A DNA stretch of 28,188 nucleotides from Candidatus Woesearchaeota archaeon (GTDB taxonomy: Archaea; Nanobdellota; Nanobdellia; Woesearchaeales; PXDW01). The translations under genes and the position numbers were made by a program. Within the stretch, counting starts at the first letter, position 1. Every line of letters starts with the position of its first letter. Below the pieces are notes generated by a model. That model did not search any database and had not been told where the DNA came from. It was given only the letters and a program-made list of their open reading frames with translations. The stretch spans positions 1-28,188 of the forward strand of contig PXDW01000054.1 in the NCBI GenBank assembly GCA_003564925.1, in the 5' to 3' direction. Shown piece after piece: positions 1 through 7,095 of the stretch.

Positions 1-1
1 A

Positions 2-922
2 TTCATAGGAAGCAACCTTTGCGATAAACTTCTAGGATTGGGCTATAAAATTATTTGTGTTGATAATTTAAATGATTATTATTCTTCTGATATAAAAAAT
101 AAAAACATAAGTCATAATATAAGAAATAATAATTTCAAGTTCTATAAAACAGACATTGAAGATAAAAAAGAATTGAAAAAAATTTTCAAGAATAGCGATA
201 TAGATGTTGTCGTGCATCTTGCTGCAAGAGCAGGTGTAAGGCCTTCTTTGGAAAACCCGTCTGATTACTTTAACACAAACATAATCGGAACTATAAATGT
301 CTTGGAGGCTTGCAGAAAACACAATATAAAGATGATATTTGCCTCTAGTTCAAGTGTTTATGGAAATAACAATAAAGTTCCTTTTTATGAAGAAGATTGT
401 GGAGAGGAACAATTAAGCCCTTATGCAGCTACAAAAAGAATGGGTGAGCGGCTATGTGAGATGTACTCAAAGATTTATAGATTAAAGATTATTTGCTTAA
501 GATTCTTTACAGTCTATGGTCCTAGAGGGAGGCCAGATATGGCGCCATATATATTCACAAAAAATATGACTGAAGGTAAAAAGATAAAGGTTTTTGGAAA
601 GGGGGATAGCAAAAGAGACTATACTTACATAGACGATATTTTAGAAGGTATAATTTCTGCAATTAAAAAAGATTTAGACTTTGAAATTATAAATCTTGGA
701 AATTCCAAACCCATCATATTAATGGATTTCATTTCTTTAATTGAAAAAGAAACAGGAAAAAATGCTATTGTGAAAAAAATAAGCCGACAAAAGGGAGATA
801 TGGAAGTTACATATGCCGATATTTCAAAAGCCAAAAAATTACTTGGCTATAAGCCAAAAGTGAAAATTGAAGAAGGTATGAAAAGATTTATTGAATGGTA
901 TAAAAATGAGAAAGTCAAATAG
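2..922 (+). CDS. UDP-glucuronate 4-epimerase-like SDR (5' end missing)
   Basis: Extended short-chain dehydrogenase, probably interconverting UDP-glucuronate and UDP-galacturonate in the cytoplasm. The reading frame is open from base 2, and the first residues visible (FIGSNL) are the end of the GxxGxxG NAD-binding motif. The true start therefore lies left of the window, and the TTG at 38 is internal. SSSSVYG and the YAATK catalytic YxxxK are present. The stretch FFTVYGPRGRPDM followed by KRDYTYIDD is characteristic of the UDP-glucuronate epimerase (CapI/LspL) branch rather than GalE or RmlB. The UDP-glucose 6-dehydrogenase at 12048-13346 would supply its substrate. Substrate assignment is by family resemblance only; other UDP-uronate or UDP-hexose epimerases are possible. 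Confidence 0.85.
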   Translation, partial: FIGSNLCDKLLGLGYKIICVDNLNDYYSSDIKNKNISHNIRNNNFKFYKTDIEDKKELKKIFKNSDIDVVVHLAARAGVRPSLENPSDYFNTNIIGTINVLEACRKHNIKMIFASSSSVYGNNNKVPFYEEDCGEEQLSPYAATKRMGERLCEMYSKIYRLKIICLRFFTVYGPRGRPDMAPYIFTKNMTEGKKIKVFGKGDSKRDYTYIDDILEGIISAIKKDLDFEIINLGNSKPIILMDFISLIEKETGKNAIVKKISRQKGDMEVTYADISKAKKLLGYKPKVKIEEGMKRFIEWYKNEKVK

Positions 923-1013
923 AAAGTACTTTTCTATAAATATTTAGTTAGAGAAACACCATTTTCACATTTATTATGATTATTTTAGGATTATACAACA
1001 TCTAAACATAATC

Positions 1014-1023
1014 TTTAAATATA
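1014..1023 (+). promoter_or_regulatory. TATA box of leaderless promoter
   Basis: TTTAAATATA, centred about 26 bases before the ATG at 1044. Archaeal transcription starts about 25 bases after the box, so the mRNA would begin at or next to the start codon. No Shine-Dalgarno sequence precedes this ATG, which agrees. Confidence 0.6.
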
Positions 1024-1043
1024 GCCCTTAGTTTTTAATTATC

Positions 1044-1964
1044 ATGAAAACTTACCTTAGTGTTATAATACCTTTATACAATGAAGAAAAAAATATATCT
1101 CCGCTTTATGATATTCTCAAAAAAGTTTTGGCAAAAATAGGAAAAAGCTATGAGATTATATTTGTAGATGATGGAAGCACAGATAACTCCCTTAAAGAAT
1201 TACTAAAATTAAAAAACAAAGATAAAAATATCAATATAATACAATTCCAAAGAAATTTTGGAAAATCAGCAGGTCTAAATGCTGCCTTTAAAAAAGCTGT
1301 CGGAGATGTGGTTATAACAATGGATGCTGATTTGCAAGACAGACCTGAAAGTATTCCTAAATTGATAAATAAGCTAAATCAGGGATACGATCTAGTTTCT
1401 GGGTGGAAATATAAAAGGTATGATTCAATAGGAAAAAGATTTCCTTCAAAAATAATGAACAAAATTGCCAGAATTATAAGCGGGGCAAAAATACATGACT
1501 TTAACTGTGGATTGAAAGCATATAAGAATGAAGTAGTTAAGAATATCCAACTATATGGAGATTTACACAGATATGTGCCTGCACTAGCATATTGGAAAGG
1601 GTACAAAGTCGGAGAAGAAAAAGTAGAGCATAAAAAAAGGATATATGGAAAAAGCAAATATGGGTTAATAAGGCTGATGGGTGCTTTTGATTTGTTAACA
1701 ATAAAATTCCTAAATAAATATGAAAAAAGACCACTGTATTTTTTTGGACCAATAGGTTTCTTATTCGCCCTGGGAGGAATATTATCAGGAATATACTTGG
1801 GTTTTCTTTGGTTGAAAGGGTATGGTATTGGCGATAGACCTTTGCTTATATTGTCTGTTTTATTGATTTTAATAGGAATTCAATTTATTTCAATGGGGTT
1901 TATAGGTGATATGATAACAAATATAGGAAAAAAAGACGAATACATTATCAAAAAAATACACTAG
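1044..1964 (+). CDS. GT2 family glycosyltransferase, GtrB/ArnC/Dpm1-like
   Basis: Probable polyprenyl-phosphate sugar transferase, moving a sugar from a nucleotide donor to a lipid phosphate at the inner face of the membrane. The GT-A domain covers roughly residues 1-225, with SVIIPLYNEE at the start, FVDDGSTDNS for nucleotide binding and MDADLQD carrying the metal-binding DxD. Two hydrophobic helices follow (about 231-255 and 268-292), the GtrB/ArnC arrangement. Length of 306 residues is normal. The start is fixed by a TATA box 26 bases upstream. The next glycosyltransferase begins 43 bases downstream on the same strand, so the two are probably co-transcribed. The sugar is unknown. Confidence 0.85.
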   Translation: MKTYLSVIIPLYNEEKNISPLYDILKKVLAKIGKSYEIIFVDDGSTDNSLKELLKLKNKDKNINIIQFQRNFGKSAGLNAAFKKAVGDVVITMDADLQDRPESIPKLINKLNQGYDLVSGWKYKRYDSIGKRFPSKIMNKIARIISGAKIHDFNCGLKAYKNEVVKNIQLYGDLHRYVPALAYWKGYKVGEEKVEHKKRIYGKSKYGLIRLMGAFDLLTIKFLNKYEKRPLYFFGPIGFLFALGGILSGIYLGFLWLKGYGIGDRPLLILSVLLILIGIQFISMGFIGDMITNIGKKDEYIIKKIH

Positions 1965-2007
1965 ATTGCATTACCAAAAGATTAAAGCTTATAAAATTAA
2001 AACAAAA

Positions 2008-3120
2008 ATGAATATTCTATACTTTGGCACTTATGAAAAAAACTATCCAAGAAATAAAGTTTTAATTGAGGGATTAAAAAAAAATAATGTTAAAGTAAGA
2101 CAATGTCATATTCCTTTCTGGGAAAAGGTTGAAGACAAAACAGGAAAAATAAACAAGTTTTCTTTTGTTATTAATCTGCATATTGCACACATGAAACTTC
2201 TTTTTAAGCATTTTAAATACAAAAATCCCGATATTGTTATTGTTGGTTATATAGGGCAATTAGATATGCTTCTTGCAAGAATATGCTTTCCTAAAAAGAA
2301 GATTGTTTTTAACCCCATGATTTCTTTGTACGATACACTTGTCTTAGATAGAAAAATGATAAAAGCAAAAAGTCTTATTTCGAAAATAATAAAGTTTATA
2401 GACAAAAAAAGCTGCGATCTTTCAGACATAATACTTCTTGACACAGAAGAGCACTTGAAGTATTTTGAAAAAGAATTTAGGATAAGAAGGAAAAAATTGA
2501 GTAGGCTTTTTATCGGGGCTGATGAGAAAATATTTTATCCCAGAAAAGAAAAAGAAAGAAAAAGAAAGAAGGTTTTATTTTATGGTAAATTTACTCCTCT
2601 ACATGGAACCAAATATATAATAAAAGCGGCAAAATTGATGGAAAAAGAAAATATAACTTTTGAGATTATAGGGAAAGGACAGACCCACAATGATGATTTG
2701 AAGCTTGCAAAAAATATTAAAACAAGAAATATAAAATTTATTGATTGGGTTCCTTACAAAAAATTGCCATTGCATATTGCTGATTCTGATATTTGCCTAG
2801 GGGGGCATTTTGGCTCTGGAGAAAAAGCCAAAAGAGTTGTTCCAAATAAGGTTTTTCAGATTATTGCAATGAAAAAGCCCGTTATTGTCAGCGATTCATT
2901 AGCAAGCAGAGAGGCTGGTTTTATTGACAGAGAAAATGCTTTTTTTTGCAGAATGCGAGATGAAAAAGCAATAGCAAATTCCATAAAAGATTTGCTTAAA
3001 GATAAAAAAGTTAGAGAAAAGATATCTAAAAAAAGCTATTCGTTATTTAATAAAAAATATTCTACTAAAGCAATTGGAAAAGAATTTATCGATATTATAA
3101 ATAGATATATGATAGGATAG
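2008..3120 (+). CDS. GT4-like glycosyltransferase (GT-B fold)
   Basis: Cytoplasmic glycosyltransferase of 370 residues. I start it at the ATG at 2008, giving MNILYFGTY, a typical first strand of a GT-B N-terminal domain. The open frame extends back to a TTG at 1966, but those 14 residues are lysine-rich and precede the natural first strand. The C-terminal half has KKVLFYGKF, IIGKG and IKFIDWVPY, the Rossmann half that binds the nucleotide sugar. Near residue 280, PNKVFQIIAMKKPVIVSD replaces the usual GT4 EAxAxGxPV motif; the PNKxxxxxAxxKPV form occurs in a recognised GT4 subgroup. No membrane helix is evident. It probably adds a sugar to the product of the gene before it. Donor and acceptor are unknown. 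Confidence 0.75.
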   Translation: MNILYFGTYEKNYPRNKVLIEGLKKNNVKVRQCHIPFWEKVEDKTGKINKFSFVINLHIAHMKLLFKHFKYKNPDIVIVGYIGQLDMLLARICFPKKKIVFNPMISLYDTLVLDRKMIKAKSLISKIIKFIDKKSCDLSDIILLDTEEHLKYFEKEFRIRRKKLSRLFIGADEKIFYPRKEKERKRKKVLFYGKFTPLHGTKYIIKAAKLMEKENITFEIIGKGQTHNDDLKLAKNIKTRNIKFIDWVPYKKLPLHIADSDICLGGHFGSGEKAKRVVPNKVFQIIAMKKPVIVSDSLASREAGFIDRENAFFCRMRDEKAIANSIKDLLKDKKVREKISKKSYSLFNKKYSTKAIGKEFIDIINRYMIG

Positions 3121-3190
3121 ACTTAAAATATAAAATAAATCTAAAGTATAAAATAATAAAATTATTTCATTAATTTTTTGTTTTTTTAAT
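3121..3190. terminator. AT-rich termination region between convergent genes
   Basis: Seventy bases separate the stop codons of two convergent genes. The right part is T-rich on the plus strand (about 3169-3190) and the left part is A-rich, hence T-rich on the minus strand. Archaeal termination typically uses such T-tracts. No strong hairpin is visible. Confidence 0.4.
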
Positions 3191-3907
3191 TTATTTGTTT
3201 ATTTCCAATTTTTCCTTTACTAAAGTAGATGCCCTGTATAAGGATTTTACCGTACCAGCGTCTGACCAAAAACCACTAACAGTAGCAAAAGACATCTTGC
3301 CTTTTTTTATATAATAATTATTAACATCGGTTATCTCTAATTCGCCTCTTTCAGAAGGCTTTAATGTTTTTATTATATCAAAAACATCTGAATCATACAT
3401 ATAAAGCCCTGTTACACAATAGTTTGATTTGGGATTTTTTGGCTTCTCTTCTATAGAAGCAATTTTGTCTCCTTTTATTTCTGCAACACCAAATCTTGTT
3501 GGATCAGAAACTTTTTTTATAAAGATTTTTGCTCCTTCCTTAAAATCACTTGCAGCATGCTTAAAGTCATCCTCAAATATATTATCACCCAATATTACGG
3601 CAATTGGCTCATTATCAGCAAAATCCTCTGCCAAGTCTAAGGCTTGGGCTATACCTCCTGCTTCTTCCTGTATTTCGAATGTAAATTTTGATCCAAATTC
3701 TTTACCAGAACCCAATAATTCTAGAAAATGGCCTGCATGCCCTTTACCAGAAACAATCATTATTTGTTTTATCCCCATATTCATTAATGTTTGTAATGGA
3801 TAATATATCATTGGTTTATCATATACTGGTAAAAGATGTTTATTTGTAACTTTTGTCATTGGCAATAGTCTGCTGCCTGAACCTCCTGCTAAAATTACTC
3901 CTTTCAT
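3191..3907 (-). CDS. rmlA: Glucose-1-phosphate thymidylyltransferase (RmlA), short form
   Basis: Catalyses dTTP plus glucose-1-phosphate to dTDP-glucose, the first step of the dTDP-L-rhamnose pathway. The N-terminal signature is intact: LAGGSGSRLLP with Arg13 of the GxGxR loop and NKHLLPV with Lys23. VILGDN supplies the metal-binding Asp and EEKP the sugar site. At 238 residues it resembles the shorter RmlA form rather than the ~290-residue enterobacterial enzyme with an extra C-terminal helical region. The start at 3907 is chosen because GGAGG lies 7 bases upstream and the ATG overlaps the rmlD stop as ATGA; an 18-residue N-terminal extension of the frame is rejected. Last gene of the rmlC-B-D-A operon. 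Confidence 0.93.
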   Translation of the reverse strand: MKGVILAGGSGSRLLPMTKVTNKHLLPVYDKPMIYYPLQTLMNMGIKQIMIVSGKGHAGHFLELLGSGKEFGSKFTFEIQEEAGGIAQALDLAEDFADNEPIAVILGDNIFEDDFKHAASDFKEGAKIFIKKVSDPTRFGVAEIKGDKIASIEEKPKNPKSNYCVTGLYMYDSDVFDIIKTLKPSERGELEITDVNNYYIKKGKMSFATVSGFWSDAGTVKSLYRASTLVKEKLEINK

Positions 3908-4728
3908 TTTCTTTCCTCCGGTTTTATTTCTGCGATATAAGCCTTTAATGCTTCTTCCCAAGGCCTCATATTATCTAATTTATTATTATTTAATATAGAA
4001 AAGGCCGGCCTTTTTACTTTACTATTAAGCTGTGCTGACGTTATTGGCTTAATCTCTTTTTTTACGTCTGCTAATTTCAAAATTTGCTTTGCAAAATCGT
4101 GCCAAGAGCAGCTTCCTGAATTTGTTAAATGGTATATCCCATAAGGCTTTTTTATTATCTCCTTTAGTTTATTTGCTACATCTACAGCATAAGTCGGGCT
4201 TCCTATCTGGTCGTTGACAACCTCTAAAAATGGCTTCCCTTCTGCAGCCCTTAAGATGGCTTCTACAAAATTTTTTCCGTGCTTTCCAAACAGCCATGAT
4301 AACCTTATTAAATAATAGCTTTCGCATTTTTCAATTAATCTTCTTTCTCCAAGATATTTTGAAGCTCCATAAACATTTATTGGATTTTGTTTGTCATCTT
4401 CATCATATCCCTTTTTCTTTCCGTCAAAAACATAATCTGTTGAAAAATGTATTAGCTTTGCATTAGCCTTCCGGCACGCCAATGCTATATACCCAACAGC
4501 CTCGCCATTTATCTTAAAGCAGAACTCTTTTCTATCTTCGCAAGCATCAACATCAGTATAAGCAGTACAATTTATAACTAATTCTGGTTTAAGCTTAGTA
4601 ATCTTTTCAATCACAATCTTTTCATTTGTAACATCCAAATCATCGATGTCCCATTTTATTGCATCTGGAAATACTTTGGTAACTTCATTCCCGAGAATAC
4701 CTTTATAACCAAGAATCAAAACTTTCAT
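3904..4728 (-). CDS. rmlD: dTDP-4-dehydrorhamnose reductase (RmlD)
   Basis: Last step of dTDP-L-rhamnose synthesis, NAD(P)H reduction of dTDP-4-keto-rhamnose. From the ATG at 4728, MKVLILGYKGILG is the nucleotide-binding loop. INCTAYTDVDACE is the typical RmlD core, FSTDYVFDG follows, and Tyr120/Lys124 in YGASK are the catalytic YxxxK. SWLFG and IYHLTNSGSCSWHDFA are further family marks. Length of 274 residues is normal. The start codon shares ATGA with the rmlB stop and the stop shares ATGA with the rmlA start, so translation of the three is coupled. A seven-residue upstream extension of the frame is less likely. Confidence 0.92.
   Translation of the reverse strand: MKVLILGYKGILGNEVTKVFPDAIKWDIDDLDVTNEKIVIEKITKLKPELVINCTAYTDVDACEDRKEFCFKINGEAVGYIALACRKANAKLIHFSTDYVFDGKKKGYDEDDKQNPINVYGASKYLGERRLIEKCESYYLIRLSWLFGKHGKNFVEAILRAAEGKPFLEVVNDQIGSPTYAVDVANKLKEIIKKPYGIYHLTNSGSCSWHDFAKQILKLADVKKEIKPITSAQLNSKVKRPAFSILNNNKLDNMRPWEEALKAYIAEIKPEERK
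3915..3919 (-). promoter_or_regulatory. Shine-Dalgarno GGAGG of rmlA
   Basis: GGAGG on the minus strand, 7 bases before the ATG at 3907 and inside the rmlD coding region. It decides the rmlA start over the longer open frame that begins at 3961. Confidence 0.7.
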
Positions 4729-5681
4729 TTTTTTAATTTTCTCCACCATTCTTCATTGGCCTTATACCATTGGATTGTTTCTTTTAGCGCATTGTTAAAA
4801 TTAAATCTTGGTTTCCATCCAAGTTTGTTTATTTTTTCACAATTAACAGAATACCTAAAATCATGGGCTAGCCTGTCTTCAACATGATCTATAAAAGATT
4901 CGTCCTTTCCCATTTCTTTTAGTATTTTTTTAGTCAACTCAATATTGGGTATCTCATTTCCTCCACCTATATTGTATATTTCTCCTATTTTTCCATTTTT
5001 ACTGATAAAATCTATAGCTTCACAATTATCAACCACATATATCCAGTCTCTTACATTCATTCCTGTACCATATAACGGAACTTTCTTATTTTCTATCAGG
5101 TTTGTTACAAATAAAGGAATTACTTTCTCAGGATATTGGTAAGGGCCATAATTATTAGAACTTCTTGTTATTATAACAGGAAGATTGAAAGTTATATTAT
5201 AGCTTCTTGCTATCATTTCTGCAGCGGCTTTTGAGGCAGAATAAGGGCTGTTTGGCTTTAGAATATCTGTTTCTTTAAAAGAGCCATTTTTTATGCTTCC
5301 GTAAACTTCATCAGTGCTTATGTGAATAAAACGTTTTATCTTATTGTTCCTGGCAGATTCGAGCAAAACATGTGTTCCCAGCACATTTGTTTCTGTAAAT
5401 ATCATAGGGCCCTTTATAGAATTATCAACATGCGATTCTGCAGCAAAATTAAAAACAATATCTATATCTTTCATTATGCTTTCAACTAGGGCCTTATCAC
5501 AAATATCTCCTTTGATAAAACTATAGTTTTCATTATTCTCAAATTCCTTCAGATTATCGATGTTTCCAGCATATGTAACGTTGTCTAAATTAATTATTTT
5601 ATCTTCTGGATATTTTTCAAGCCAATATTTACTAAAATTCGTTCCGATAAATCCGCATCCGCCTGTAATTAATATTTGCAT
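4725..5681 (-). CDS. rmlB: dTDP-glucose 4,6-dehydratase (RmlB)
   Basis: Converts dTDP-glucose to dTDP-4-keto-6-deoxyglucose using tightly bound NAD. The NAD loop GGCGFIGTNF is at residues 7-16. The dehydratase triad Thr123-Asp124-Glu125 (STDEVYG) and Tyr147/Lys151 (YSASK) are all present. NNYGPYQYPEK and GTGMNVRDWIYVVDN are RmlB signatures. At 318 residues it is in the normal range. A GGTGG Shine-Dalgarno lies just before the ATG at 5681. Second gene of the rhamnose operon, 23 bases after rmlC. Confidence 0.94.
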   Translation of the reverse strand: MQILITGGCGFIGTNFSKYWLEKYPEDKIINLDNVTYAGNIDNLKEFENNENYSFIKGDICDKALVESIMKDIDIVFNFAAESHVDNSIKGPMIFTETNVLGTHVLLESARNNKIKRFIHISTDEVYGSIKNGSFKETDILKPNSPYSASKAAAEMIARSYNITFNLPVIITRSSNNYGPYQYPEKVIPLFVTNLIENKKVPLYGTGMNVRDWIYVVDNCEAIDFISKNGKIGEIYNIGGGNEIPNIELTKKILKEMGKDESFIDHVEDRLAHDFRYSVNCEKINKLGWKPRFNFNNALKETIQWYKANEEWWRKLKK

Positions 5682-5704
5682 ATTCCCACCTTCATTAATA
5701 TTTT

Positions 5705-6163
5705 TTATATGATTTTAAATTTTGAATTCTTTTCGCTTTCATGCCTTATTTCATCAACCTTTTCTTTTTTGCCTTTCCCAGCATATAACTTATCTGGCAG
5801 GTTAATGCTCATACTTCCTTCTTTGCTTATTGATTTATAGCCATGAACAACACCTGGAGGAACTATTACAGAAACCCTGTTGCTTTGTCCAACGATTAGC
5901 TTCATCTCTTTTCCATAAGTTTGTGAGTCTTTTCTGTTATCCCATAAATACAATTCAAAATCGCCATAAAGGGCAAAAACAAAAAAATCTGTCTGGTATT
6001 CATGCTCATGCGGCCCCCTTATTTTATTAAAATTTGTATGCGATATATAGCTCATTGCAGCTTCAAAGTTTTGTTCGTCTTTCCTATAAATTTCTGAGAG
6101 CCAGCCCCTTTCATCTTCAAAACTCTTTAATTCCTTTATTATTACTCCTTTTATTTTTTCCAT
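5705..6163 (-). CDS. rmlC: dTDP-4-dehydrorhamnose 3,5-epimerase-like cupin (RmlC)
   Basis: Cupin of 152 residues heading the rhamnose operon, most likely the 3,5-epimerase between RmlB and RmlD. FEDERGWLSEIYR matches the RmlC opening. IRGPHEHEYQTDFF corresponds to the RGxH motif with the catalytic His, but reads HxH where RmlC usually has a single His. VIVPPGVVHGYKS matches the later PxGxxHG segment. It is shorter than the usual ~180 residues, losing C-terminal length. A second ATG at 6172 is possible; I prefer 6163 because the TATA box is then at the leaderless distance of about 25 bases. Completeness of the pathway around it is the main support for substrate; a related sugar-nucleotide cupin cannot be excluded. 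Confidence 0.8.
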   Translation of the reverse strand: MEKIKGVIIKELKSFEDERGWLSEIYRKDEQNFEAAMSYISHTNFNKIRGPHEHEYQTDFFVFALYGDFELYLWDNRKDSQTYGKEMKLIVGQSNRVSVIVPPGVVHGYKSISKEGSMSINLPDKLYAGKGKKEKVDEIRHESEKNSKFKII

Positions 6164-6183
6164 AAATCCCATAAAAGAAAACC

Positions 6184-6194
6184 TATTTAAATAA
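6184..6194 (-). promoter_or_regulatory. TATA box of the rmlCBDA operon
   Basis: Minus-strand TTATTTAAATA with core TTTAAATA centred about 25 bases before the ATG at 6163. This is the promoter of the rhamnose operon. The space where TFB would bind, just upstream, abuts the palindromic element at 6199-6228. Confidence 0.6.
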
Positions 6195-6198
6195 GTTG

Positions 6199-6228
6199 TT
6201 GTTACTATAGTAATAATAAAGTATTACT
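6199..6228. promoter_or_regulatory. Candidate RHH operator, palindrome cluster
   Basis: A perfect 12-bp palindrome TTACTATAGTAA lies at 6202-6213. It shares its right arm with a second inverted repeat, GTAATA-N6-TATTAC (6210-6215 and 6222-6227). TTAC therefore recurs with a 22-bp period. The cluster fills the space between the minus TATA box (6184-6194) and the first plus TATA candidate (6231-6238), next to both TFB-binding positions. Ribbon-helix-helix repressors usually bind such short repeated half-sites. The short inverted repeat alone could occur by chance in DNA this AT-rich; the palindrome and position are the better evidence. Confidence 0.4.
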
Positions 6229-6230
6229 GA

Positions 6231-6258
6231 TTTATAAAAATTAGGGAATGCTATAAAA
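6231..6258 (+). promoter_or_regulatory. Two candidate TATA boxes for the RHH-nucleotidyltransferase gene
   Basis: TTTATAAA at 6231-6238 and CTATAAAA at 6251-6258 precede the ATG at 6294. They would give leaders of about 32 and 13 bases. Neither is at leaderless distance and no clear Shine-Dalgarno is seen, so which one is used is open. Confidence 0.4.
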
Positions 6259-6293
6259 CTAAAATAAAAAATAATAAACAAGAATAAACAATA

Positions 6294-7094
6294 ATGAAAA
6301 CCAGAGTTTCAATATCCATAGATAAAGAAATACTATCTAAATTAGATAAAGAAATCGATAATGTTTCTATATTTTCCAGATCCGGCGCTATTGAAAAAAT
6401 AATAGAAAAGCATGTTTCTGAAAAAAAGAAAGCAGTTATTCTTGCAGGAGGCCCTCCAAATAATTTGTTTGTTAAAGAGGAAAAAACATACAGGCCTTTG
6501 TTGAAAATAAGAGGAAAGCCCCTTATTCAGGATATAATTGACAAACTTAAGAGATCTGGATATAATGATATACTAATTGTTGGCTCAAAAGAAGTTCTTT
6601 CAGAGATTTATAAGAATATAGGAGAATCGGGTATTGTTTATGTTGAGGAAAAATTACATCTGGGGACTGCAAAAACCCTTCAATTATGCCAGGAAAAAAT
6701 TAAAAGCACATTTCTTTTTGTGCCGTGCGATCATTATTTTGATATTGATCTTAAAGAGATGGAAAAATACCATAAAAAAAATCAAGGAGTTTCTACTCTT
6801 GTTGTATACTCGGGAACAAAAAACGCATGGGATAAGAGCTCTATCGTTGAGTTAGAGGGTAATTTAATAAAAAGCTATATTGAACATCCAAAAAAGAAAA
6901 GCTCTTTTTTAACTTCACTTCTTATCGGCTTTGCTGAGCCTGAAATATTTGATTACATACCAAAAGCAAACTTATCTTATTCCCTGCAGGAAGATGTATT
7001 TCCTGAAATAGCAAAAAACAATAAGTTAATAGGGTACTTATTTTCAGGAGAGTGGAATAATATACATTCAATAGAGGACGTAAAGGAAGTATAA
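6294..7094 (+). CDS. RHH DNA-binding domain fused to sugar-phosphate nucleotidyltransferase domain (paralogue 1)
   Basis: A 266-residue two-domain protein. Residues 1-43 form a ribbon-helix-helix: strand RVSISID, helix EILSKLDKEID, then FSRSGAIEKIIEKHV, matching CopG/Arc-type regulators. Residue 46 begins a nucleotidyltransferase fold (KAVILAGG) with GKPLI at 74-78, EEKLHLGTAKTL near 118-129, and Asp146 where the metal-binding Asp belongs. The catalytic loop has decayed: GxGxRL is GGPPNNL and the PKxxLPV lysine motif is RPLLKI. It is therefore perhaps a ligand sensor rather than an enzyme. It is divergent from rmlCBDA and one base before a flippase-like gene. Likely role (inference): transcription factor for the rhamnose operon responding to a nucleotide sugar. 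A start-codon artefact is unlikely because the paralogue at 13476 has the same layout. Confidence 0.85.
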   Translation: MKTRVSISIDKEILSKLDKEIDNVSIFSRSGAIEKIIEKHVSEKKKAVILAGGPPNNLFVKEEKTYRPLLKIRGKPLIQDIIDKLKRSGYNDILIVGSKEVLSEIYKNIGESGIVYVEEKLHLGTAKTLQLCQEKIKSTFLFVPCDHYFDIDLKEMEKYHKKNQGVSTLVVYSGTKNAWDKSSIVELEGNLIKSYIEHPKKKSSFLTSLLIGFAEPEIFDYIPKANLSYSLQEDVFPEIAKNNKLIGYLFSGEWNNIHSIEDVKEV

Positions 7095-7095
7095 A

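Noticed and set aside
38..40. TTG at 38 as start of the epimerase gene
   Set aside because: The frame is open to the window edge and upstream residues belong to the NAD-binding motif, so the gene begins outside.
921..935. Small hairpin AGAAA/TTTCT after the epimerase stop as a terminator
   Set aside because: Only five base pairs, no following T-tract of note, and such short stems are frequent here by chance.
6294..7094. Reading the fusion as a toxin-antitoxin pair (RHH antitoxin plus nucleotidyltransferase toxin, MenA/MNT style)
   Set aside because: RHH and enzyme are in one chain, and the fold signature is the sugar-phosphate (RmlA/GlmU) type, not the minimal DNA-polymerase-beta type used by such toxins. 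The context is nucleotide-sugar synthesis.
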